A DNA stretch of 5,662 nucleotides. Origin: Helicobacteraceae bacterium. Its GTDB lineage: Bacteria > Campylobacterota > Campylobacteria > Campylobacterales > Sulfurimonadaceae. This document shows, piece by piece, positions 1-4,863 of this stretch. The notes below the pieces were generated by a model, which saw nothing but the letters and a program-made list of their open reading frames with translations, had not been told where the DNA came from and made no database searches. The stretch's first letter is position 1; the number at the start of each line of letters is the position of its first letter. The translations under genes were made by a program, and so were the position numbers. Location of the stretch: the NCBI GenBank assembly GCA_027056525.1, contig JALUKO010000037.1:1-5662 (forward strand), in the 5' to 3' direction.

Positions 1-106
1 GGGTAATTCCTGTAGTTATCGTTTTTTGAGAAGTGGTGAGCTCTGTAAAGTAGTGTAGTGCCAAAAAGAACAGTATGACAATGATGAGACCTAGTATATA
101 TGCCAT
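1..106 (-). CDS. Small membrane protein gene downstream of murC (5' part only; runs off the window)
   Basis: Thirty-five codons are visible before the window ends, with no stop. The ATG shares one base with the murC stop (TAATG), and an AGAGG ribosome-binding site lies 9 bases upstream inside murC, so the gene is probably translationally coupled to murC. The visible protein starts MAYILGLIIVILFFLALHYF and continues with a polar stretch rich in Thr, Ser and Lys. Residues 3 to about 19 form one strongly hydrophobic segment, a transmembrane anchor or uncleaved signal; there is no lipobox cysteine. From memory, Helicobacter and Campylobacter carry an uncharacterised membrane protein here, between murC and mutS2 (HP0622, Cj1053c), and this is likely the same gene. 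Its function is unknown. The position suggests a link to the cell envelope, but this is inference from context only. Confidence 0.72.
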   Translation of the reverse strand, partial: MAYILGLIIVILFFLALHYFTELTTSQKTITTGIT

Positions 107-1419
107 TAAGCGATACCTCTTATTTGGTATGTGATATCACCGGCTCCAAAGCCTATGATAAGACCTTTGTCCAGTGTTTTAAGTTTTTCATGGTCTTTCA
201 TAACTGTTATGGAGTTATTTGCTCTCGTGATATTGTCTGCCATGGTCAAGTTATAGTTTTTAAAACTCTCTTGGAAGTCAATATCACGAGATGCCTCACC
301 CGCTGACCATACAGGAAGGATTATCAACTCTTGAACACCCTCAAAACATTTGGTGAACTCTTCAAGGTTGTCAATGGTGCGTGAGTACTTGTGTGGTTGC
401 CAGATGGCCGTGATCTTGTCAAAGCCTTTGAGATGTGCATACTCTTTGAGAGACTCAAAGGTTGCTTTGATCTCGGTGGGATGATGAGCATAGTCATCAA
501 TGATAACACGGTTTGTTTCTGAGCCGACGATATCAAAACGTTTTTTGATCCCCTTGAAACTAAGAAGGTTTTTACGAATACTCTCAATATCCATAGATTC
601 TTTTGCTGCTAAAATTGCCAAAGATGCATCTATGGCAATATGTCTTCCAAAGCCCCAAACCTCAAAAACTCCGAGATCTTTCAGTGAAAAACGTGTGTGT
701 GGTTCATCGTTTATAAGAATGTATTCTATATTGTTTATATCTTTGTTGGGGTAGAGCCAATGTGCATCTATATCATCTTTGAGTGTAGTTAAAAAAGGGT
801 CTTCCGCATTTAAAACACGCAAAGTGGCAGATCTAATGAAAGTAGTATAAGAGTGATAAAATCTTTCATAATTATAGTCATAATACTCCATATGCTCAGG
901 CTCTGCATTGACCACCAAGGCACAATAAGGATTGGAGTTTATAAAACTTCCATCGCTCTCATCTGCTTCAAAAAGCATAACATCTGTTGTGTCATCGTAG
1001 CGTACATTGGAGCCAAAAGCTTTAGACTCTGCTCCGATGATCGCTGAACCGCTCATGATAGAAGCAAGAATAGCCGTCGTTGTGCTTTTGCCATGCGCAC
1101 CTGCAACGGAGTACACTTTTGAGTTTTCAAGGATATAAGGGAGTGCTTCACGACGTGCCAGCACCTTGATACCCTTGGCTTTTGCAGCAAGAACTTCCGG
1201 GTTCTCAGGACTGATAATGGCTGAGTGCACTACAAGATCCTGATCAGTAATGGCATTTTGAGTATGGGGAATCTGTACACTTATGCCGAGTTTTTCAAGT
1301 TTTTTAGTGATGATAGTCTCTGCTATGTCTGAACCGCTTACCTCATGCCCTTTAAAGTGCATATACTGTGCAAGCCCTGAGATCCCTATACCACCGATAC
1401 CGATAAAATGAATTTTCAT
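106..1419 (-). CDS. murC: UDP-N-acetylmuramate--L-alanine ligase (MurC)
   Basis: Cytoplasmic Mur ligase that joins L-alanine to UDP-N-acetylmuramate using ATP, the first step of the peptidoglycan stem peptide. All three domains are visible in 437 residues. The N-terminal UDP-binding Rossmann domain carries GIGGIGISG (7-15). The central ATPase domain has the P-loop GAHGKSTTT (107-115, K111), EADESDGSF (151-159), NAEPEHMEYY (171-180), RH at 259-260 and FKGIKKRFD (288-296). The C-terminal domain has DDYAHHPTE (308-316), QPHKYSRT (341-348), LPVWSAGE (368-375) and GFGAGD (423-428). It is shorter than E. coli MurC (491), as I remember for Campylobacterota. The ATG lies 3 bases after the previous stop, with a purine-rich AGGCGGGGAA upstream. 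The segment after RH reads IAID where many Mur ligases have NxxN. No frameshift or truncation is seen. Identification is secure. Confidence 0.97.
   Translation of the reverse strand: MKIHFIGIGGIGISGLAQYMHFKGHEVSGSDIAETIITKKLEKLGISVQIPHTQNAITDQDLVVHSAIISPENPEVLAAKAKGIKVLARREALPYILENSKVYSVAGAHGKSTTTAILASIMSGSAIIGAESKAFGSNVRYDDTTDVMLFEADESDGSFINSNPYCALVVNAEPEHMEYYDYNYERFYHSYTTFIRSATLRVLNAEDPFLTTLKDDIDAHWLYPNKDINNIEYILINDEPHTRFSLKDLGVFEVWGFGRHIAIDASLAILAAKESMDIESIRKNLLSFKGIKKRFDIVGSETNRVIIDDYAHHPTEIKATFESLKEYAHLKGFDKITAIWQPHKYSRTIDNLEEFTKCFEGVQELIILPVWSAGEASRDIDFQESFKNYNLTMADNITRANNSITVMKDHEKLKTLDKGLIIGFGAGDITYQIRGIA
444..460 (-). repeat. Perfect 7-bp inverted repeat inside murC
   Basis: CTTTGAG and CTCAAAG flank a 3-base loop, so the murC mRNA could form a tight hairpin here. 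It falls in the C-terminal domain coding region, around residues 320-325. No U-tract follows, so it is not a terminator. It may simply reflect codon choice. Confidence 0.35.
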
Positions 1420-1422
1420 AAG

Positions 1423-1926
1423 TTATTCCCCGCCTTTTTGGCTGTTATTTAGCAATTTTTGTGCCTCTTTGGAAAAAACACTTATGTAAAATGTTCCGCT
1501 GTCGTTGGTTGCTTCAATATCTGCTATCTGTTCAATAAAATCATCCAATGTCAGGTTTTCTGCAGAAGCGATCCAGTGCAGTTTCATCGCCTTGGAAAAC
1601 TTTTCATCATTAGAGAGCCCTGAGAGTACTTCAAAAAGAGCGCTTGCATCTTTTGTGGCACCTGCACTGTAGTGCTCTATAGCGTATTCATAGAGAGCTC
1701 TGAGCGTTGCAAAGTCTTGAACCTCATTCATATCCATAACTCTGTGAGCTTCTAAAGTGTCAGTGAGTCTCTCTAATGCAAGATCCAAAATATTGGCATA
1801 AAAGCCATGAAGTGTTTCTTCATCTAAAGTATCATGAGCACGTTGTTCTAGCACATAAAGTGATGCAATGTCGGCATTTTTTTGAGCTTCTAGTATCTTT
1901 TGTTTTAAAGCTTTTTTGTCACTCAT
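1423..1926 (-). CDS. Hypothetical acidic alpha-helical protein with a TPR-like segment
   Basis: I do not recognise this 167-residue protein. It has no signal peptide, transmembrane segment or cysteine. About 30 Asp/Glu against 16 Lys/Arg make it strongly acidic, and nearly all of it looks helical, which fits a soluble cytoplasmic protein. Residues 75-107 (LRALYEYAIEHYSAG, then DASALFEVLSGLSND) look like one tetratricopeptide helix pair and recall the TPR repeats of SycD/LcrH-type chaperones; this is pattern reading, not a proven homology. The tail (KLLNNSQKGGE) is polar. The chosen ATG overlaps the aminotransferase stop as ATGA and has AAGGA 9 bases upstream. An in-frame ATG three codons earlier (1935) touches that AAGGA and cannot use it. 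The gene sits between the aminotransferase and murC, where I recall none in H. pylori, so it may be specific to a subgroup. A role in cell-wall synthesis is suggested by position only. Confidence 0.85.
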   Translation of the reverse strand: MSDKKALKQKILEAQKNADIASLYVLEQRAHDTLDEETLHGFYANILDLALERLTDTLEAHRVMDMNEVQDFATLRALYEYAIEHYSAGATKDASALFEVLSGLSNDEKFSKAMKLHWIASAENLTLDDFIEQIADIEATNDSGTFYISVFSKEAQKLLNNSQKGGE

Positions 1927-3059
1927 GATAAACATTCCTTTATTTTTAAGAGGGCATTTTTTGTTTTATTTTCATCTTCTACAAGTGCGATACGGACAAA
2001 ACTTTTGCCTGGGTTGTTGCCCTGTGCATCTTCGCGTGCAAGGTACTCTCCCGGAAGTACTTTGATGTTGTAGTTTTTGTAAAGTTTTTGTGTAAATTCG
2101 ATGGCGTTGTCAACCTTGAGCCAGATGTAAAATGTAGCTTCGGGTATGGGAGTGCCGAGTATCTCTTTGGCAAGAGTGAAATTTTTCTTATAGATCTCTC
2201 GTGAGAGGCTCACATGTTCCTCTTCTCTCCATGCACTTGCGGCAGCACTTTGAAGCGGAAGAGGGGAAGCACAACCCACATAAGTTCTGTACTTCATATA
2301 CTCTTTTAAAATCACTTCATCACCTGCGATAAATCCCGAACGAAGCCCCGGTGCCGAGGAGCGTTTCGAGATGGAGTTGATAACAAGAATATTTTTTAAA
2401 GTGGTATTGCCGACATGATGAGCAGCTTCTAGAAGTGAAGGGATCGGCTTGTTTGTATAGATCTCACTGTAGCACTCATCATTGAGCAGAACAAAGTTGT
2501 GTTTTAAAGCCAAATAGACCCATTCACCAAGTTCTTCTAAAGTTAAAACAGAAGATGTCGGGTTATTTGGGAAGTTAAGAATCACAAGGTCGCACTTTGA
2601 GAGTTCCTCTTCGTTTATCTGTGGTTTGAAGTTGTTGCTCTCGTTAAGATTTAGAAACACCATTTTTGCTTTTGAAGCGATAGCGGCACCTTCATAGATC
2701 TGATAAAAAGGGTTTGTAAATGCCATAGTTGCTTCCTCTTTATCAAAGAGCAAGAATTGTGGAAAGTTAAAAAGCACCTCCCGTGTGCCAAAAGTTGGGA
2801 TGATCTGCTCATCTCTGAGCTTCACACCAAATCTTTTGCTCATAAACTCTTTTTGAGCATCTCTGAGCTCTTGTTCACCGGAGGTTTTTGGGTATTTTTT
2901 TAGAAGTTGTGCACTCTCACAAAGCGCTTTTTGTATAAACTCGGGTGTTTCAAACTGTGGTTCACCAATAGTTAAAACAGAAGCTTCATACTTGGAAGTA
3001 GGTGTGATATTTTTGAGTAAATTGTTTAGTTTTTCAAATGGATAGGGTTCAAAATTCAT
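1923..3059 (-). CDS. dapC: Class I/II PLP-dependent aminotransferase, probable N-succinyldiaminopimelate aminotransferase (DapC-like)
   Basis: Fold type I aminotransferase of 378 residues, cytoplasmic and probably dimeric. The expected motifs appear in order: LTIGEPQFETPE (29-40) in the N-terminal arm, YPKTSGEQELRDA (56-68), GTREVLF (91-97) near the cofactor phosphate, NFPNNPTS (162-169) and LNDECYSE (192-199) contacting the pyridine ring, SISKRSSAPGLRSGF (229-243) with the Schiff-base lysine K232 and phosphate-binding R240, and R356 near the C-terminus for the substrate carboxylate. The SKRSxxPGLRSGF form resembles DapC-type enzymes, which convert N-succinyl-2-amino-6-ketopimelate and glutamate to succinyl-diaminopimelate in lysine/meso-DAP synthesis. 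Sharing an operon with murC fits that role. An aspartate-type or other aminotransferase is the main alternative. The ATG is the first possible start after an in-frame stop, but the nearest AAGGA is 15 bases away, an unusually long spacing. The 3' end overlaps the next gene by 4 bases. Confidence 0.88.
   Translation of the reverse strand: MNFEPYPFEKLNNLLKNITPTSKYEASVLTIGEPQFETPEFIQKALCESAQLLKKYPKTSGEQELRDAQKEFMSKRFGVKLRDEQIIPTFGTREVLFNFPQFLLFDKEEATMAFTNPFYQIYEGAAIASKAKMVFLNLNESNNFKPQINEEELSKCDLVILNFPNNPTSSVLTLEELGEWVYLALKHNFVLLNDECYSEIYTNKPIPSLLEAAHHVGNTTLKNILVINSISKRSSAPGLRSGFIAGDEVILKEYMKYRTYVGCASPLPLQSAAASAWREEEHVSLSREIYKKNFTLAKEILGTPIPEATFYIWLKVDNAIEFTQKLYKNYNIKVLPGEYLAREDAQGNNPGKSFVRIALVEDENKTKNALLKIKECLS
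1936..1940 (-). promoter_or_regulatory. Ribosome-binding site that fixes the start of the 167-residue protein
   Basis: AAGGA lies 9 bases before the ATG at 1926-1924 and directly against the in-frame ATG at 1935-1933. Only the downstream ATG has workable spacing. It lies inside the end of the aminotransferase gene, consistent with translational coupling. Confidence 0.75.
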
Positions 3060-3069
3060 AGTTTTTAGG

Positions 3070-3096
3070 TAATGTCCTTATAAAATCGTGACATTA
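3070..3096 (-). repeat. 7-bp inverted repeat spanning the promoter and leader of the dapC-murC operon
   Basis: TAATGTC and GACATTA are perfect inverted arms, 13 bases apart and 20 bases centre to centre, about two helical turns. The upstream arm overlaps the TATAAT box and the downstream arm overlaps the AAGGA before dapC. The upstream arm lies before the expected transcription start, so the pair would act in DNA, as an operator, rather than as an RNA hairpin. It could also be chance in A+T-rich DNA. Confidence 0.4.
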
Positions 3097-3098
3097 TA
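3093..3098 (-). promoter_or_regulatory. Sigma-70-type -10 box for the dapC-hypothetical-murC operon
   Basis: A perfect TATAAT within the stretch TTTTAGATATAATGTCAC lies 33 bases before the dapC ATG, in the only gap of size (90 bases) in the window. Transcription should start near 3087-3085, giving a leader of about 27 bases. No good TTGACA lies at 16-18 bases; Campylobacterota promoters usually lack a conserved -35 and rely on A/T-rich upstream DNA, as here. Confidence 0.65.
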
Positions 3099-3115
3099 TC
3101 TAAAATGTTTCCAAG

Positions 3116-3136
3116 AGGGGTAAATGAAAATCCCCT
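3116..3136. repeat. G+C-rich 5-bp inverted repeat between the thiF-like gene and the dapC promoter
   Basis: AGGGG and CCCCT pair across an 11-base A/T-rich loop, standing out in otherwise A+T-rich DNA. It lies 13 bases after the thiF-like stop and just upstream of the dapC -10 box. No run of T follows on the minus strand, so it is at best a weak terminator of the upstream gene. A protein-binding site near the -35 position is equally possible. Confidence 0.35.
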
Positions 3137-3149
3137 GCATGTATAGATT

Positions 3150-3818
3150 TTATTTTGGAAGAGCAAACTTTTGTGTGACAAGCTCCCCTTCATCGTTAAA
3201 AAACAGATAATAGAGCATATCTTTTTTTACAGGTAGTCCAGCAAGATATCTTAGAGCAAGGTTTGCTTGGAGTGATGCAATATGCATCACAATCGGTGCA
3301 GCTATCCCTGCAGGAGTTTTTTGAATGATCTTAAATGCATCTGTAAAAGAGGCATCTTCTATAAAACACACCTGTCCGTGAAATGCTTCGACACTTCCAT
3401 ATACCCAAGGGGTGTTTTTTGCTTTGGCATATGCGTTGATCTCTGCTCGACTCGGAAGGTTGTCTGTGGCATCGATGATAAGGTCAACTTCTATGTTTTT
3501 TTTGCTGAACTCTTCAAAGTTGCACTCATGGGAGAGAGCTTTGACATAAGGGGATCTTTGCTCAATAATCTCAGCATTGATACGGGCTTTGTTTTTCCCC
3601 TCGTCACCCACTTTAAAAGCGATCTGTCTGTGAATATTGTGAAGGCTTACTTCATCAAAATCAATCATATGTATCGTGCCAATACCACTTGCTCCGAGTG
3701 CAAATGCAAGGGAGCTTCCAAGCCCGCCTGAGCCAACGATTGCTATGCTCTTTTCTTGTAAAGACAACTGTGTCTCTTCACCCCAAAGTTGTACTTGACG
3801 ATGGAAATATTGCATCAT
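3150..3818 (-). CDS. ThiF/MoeB/HesA-family adenylyltransferase (E1-like), lacking the family cysteines
   Basis: E1-like ATP-binding protein of 222 residues. Family members adenylate the C-terminus of a ubiquitin-like sulfur carrier such as ThiS or MoaD, supplying sulfur for thiamine or molybdopterin. Visible features are RQVQLWG (7-13), the nucleotide loop GSGGLGS (29-35), DFDEVSLHNIHRQ (53-65) with R64 and Q65, lysines at 76 and 78, DATDN (116-120) with the Mg/ATP aspartate D119, R124, and a C-terminal SLQANLALRYLAG segment. E. coli MoeB and ThiF have about 250 residues, two CxxC zinc pairs and a cysteine before the AGxxAP segment. Here only C99 and C151 occur, there is no CxxC, and the Cys position is P169 (KTPAGIAAP). 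Adenylation may remain while the zinc site and Cys chemistry are absent. No carrier protein gene is nearby, so the substrate is unknown and I give no symbol. The ATG (one of two adjacent) has AAGG 7 bases upstream. Confidence 0.88.
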   Translation of the reverse strand: MMQYFHRQVQLWGEETQLSLQEKSIAIVGSGGLGSSLAFALGASGIGTIHMIDFDEVSLHNIHRQIAFKVGDEGKNKARINAEIIEQRSPYVKALSHECNFEEFSKKNIEVDLIIDATDNLPSRAEINAYAKAKNTPWVYGSVEAFHGQVCFIEDASFTDAFKIIQKTPAGIAAPIVMHIASLQANLALRYLAGLPVKKDMLYYLFFNDEGELVTQKFALPK

Positions 3819-3839
3819 GATTATGCCTTGTTTAGAAAA

Positions 3840-3854
3840 ATTATAAAGATTATA
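3840..3854 (-). promoter_or_regulatory. Two closely spaced -10 boxes upstream of the thiF-like gene
   Basis: TATAAT occurs at 3854-3849 and again at 3845-3840, as a direct repeat of TTATAAT. The first is preceded by TGT, giving an extended -10 (TGTTATAAT), and would start transcription near 3842 with a leader of about 24 bases. The second leaves about 15 bases, barely room for the AAGG at 3829-3826. The thiF-like gene may therefore have its own promoter apart from metX-xseB. The 49-base gap is very A+T-rich, so chance matches are possible. Confidence 0.5.
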
Positions 3855-3867
3855 ACATAAAACTTAA

Positions 3868-4674
3868 CTAAGTCGATAGTGTTACTTGTCTTTTGTTGAG
3901 CATATCTTTAAAACCCCATGATCTTCTAGCTTGAAGTACCTCTTGGTGGCTCATATCGACGATCATAAGTTCCTCTTTGTTGCCTAAGTGGGTCAGTATG
4001 TCACCATTTGGTGAAGCCAAAAGGGAATCACCGTAGAACTTCCAGGTATATTCTTTATCTTGATATTCCCCAATACGATTTGCTCTTAGTATGTAGCAGT
4101 TGTGAGTAAAAGCTCTTGTAAGTATGAGTCTTTTCCATCTTTCATAAGAGTCAAAAGTGGAAACACTCGGCACTAAAACAGCATCTACATTTTTAGCATC
4201 AATAAAGCTCCACAGCTCATCAAAGTGGATCTCAAAACCATGCATAACAGCAAATTTAAAGCCATTTATCTTAAAGACCATAGGACTTTTTAGAGGTTTT
4301 ATTTCATTGGCAAAGAATTTTTCCTCATTCCAATGGTTGTAGTTGATGAGGAGTTGTTGCTGGTAGTAGGTGGTAGAGTTTGGTGCAAATTTTGCCACTG
4401 TTTTATAGGCTTTGTGACGCTTGACAACAACCAGAGGAACCACAATCGTCATATTGTACGTAGATGAGAGCTCTTTTAATATCTTTATCTGGTGCTCTGC
4501 CTGCTCTTTAAGCATACTAACGGACATACTTTGAAGTTCTTTAAAAAAAGGGTTTAAAACATACTCTCCAAGAAGCAGCACTTTCACATCTTTGTTATGG
4601 GCTATGCGGATGTAGTTATAAAGCTTTGTGGAGCTCATCCCCTGAGCATTGAGTTGTAAAACAGCGGCTCTCAC
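3868..4674 (-). CDS. Carbon-nitrogen hydrolase (nitrilase) fold protein, probably without the catalytic Cys and Lys
   Basis: A 268-residue protein of nitrilase superfamily size and fold pattern: RAAVLQL at the N-terminus, VLLLGEYVL (32-40) carrying the first triad glutamate E37, NEEKFF (116-121) with the second conserved glutamate, LVPSVST (167-173), TRAFTHNCYILRANRIG (186-202) and GDSLLASPNGDIL (215-227). Active members hydrolyse amides or nitriles with a Glu-Lys-Cys triad. Aligned by eye, the triad lysine is Q107 (YYQQQLL) and the cysteine of the usual ICxD motif is G146 (MHGFEIHFDE), so hydrolysis seems unlikely. No substrate is proposed. Translation starts at GTG: an in-frame TAA lies two codons upstream, the N-terminal strand begins at once, and AAAGG sits 10 bases before. 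It follows xseB by 3 bases in the same frame. C. jejuni has, from memory, a related gene near murC. Stop is TAG. Confidence 0.85.
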   Translation of the reverse strand: MRAAVLQLNAQGMSSTKLYNYIRIAHNKDVKVLLLGEYVLNPFFKELQSMSVSMLKEQAEHQIKILKELSSTYNMTIVVPLVVVKRHKAYKTVAKFAPNSTTYYQQQLLINYNHWNEEKFFANEIKPLKSPMVFKINGFKFAVMHGFEIHFDELWSFIDAKNVDAVLVPSVSTFDSYERWKRLILTRAFTHNCYILRANRIGEYQDKEYTWKFYGDSLLASPNGDILTHLGNKEELMIVDMSHQEVLQARRSWGFKDMLNKRQVTLST

Positions 4675-4677
4675 GGT

Positions 4678-4863
4678 TTAAGAGCCTTTGATCTCATTGA
4701 TCTTTATCTGAGCATCTTCTAACATCTTTTGCGCATCGCTGAGCTCTTTCATCCCTTTTTCATAAGCTTTGACACTCTCTTTGAGCGTGATCTGTGGATC
4801 CATAAGTGTTTCTAGTATCTTTTTTGCATTTTCAAGTTTGCTTTCAAACTCCTCTTTAGCCAT
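4678..4863 (-). CDS. xseB: Exodeoxyribonuclease VII small subunit (XseB)
   Basis: Small helical subunit of exonuclease VII, which partners XseA to degrade single-stranded DNA into oligonucleotides in repair and recombination in the cytoplasm. The 61 residues match the family hairpin: FESKLENAKKILETL (6-20), a short turn, then ITLKESVKAYEKGMKELSDA (25-44) with the characteristic LxESxxxYExG pattern, and a second amphipathic stretch QKMLEDAQIKINEI (45-58). Length is near the family norm (about 60-80). The chosen ATG has AAAGGA 8 bases upstream; an in-frame ATG three codons earlier (4872) is formed partly from that same site and cannot use it. The gene overlaps the end of metX by 8 bases and is followed by the nitrilase-like gene after 3 bases, so the three are probably co-transcribed. 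xseA is not in the window. Confidence 0.92.
   Translation of the reverse strand: MAKEEFESKLENAKKILETLMDPQITLKESVKAYEKGMKELSDAQKMLEDAQIKINEIKGS
4685..4689 (-). promoter_or_regulatory. Ribosome-binding site for the GTG start of the nitrilase-like gene
   Basis: AAAGG lies inside the last codons of xseB, 10 bases before the GTG at 4674-4672. With the in-frame TAA two codons upstream of the GTG, it supports initiation at this non-ATG codon. Confidence 0.6.

Noticed and set aside
100..1047. Plus-strand open frames at 100-306, 500-754 and 853-1047, and a minus-strand frame at 324-587
   Set aside because: All are out-of-frame shadows of murC, whose motifs are continuous in its own frame.
1979..2173. 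64-residue minus-strand frame
   Set aside because: It is inside the aminotransferase gene in another frame; the enzyme's C-terminal motif including R356 is intact in the main frame.
3116..3136. Rho-independent terminator after the thiF-like gene
   Set aside because: The stem is only 5 bp and no T-run follows on the minus strand, so I list it only as an inverted repeat.
3282..3731. 149-residue open frame on the plus strand
   Set aside because: It lies wholly antisense to the well-supported thiF-like gene, its translation (many Cys and Ile) matches nothing I know, and no ribosome-binding site or operon partner exists on that strand.
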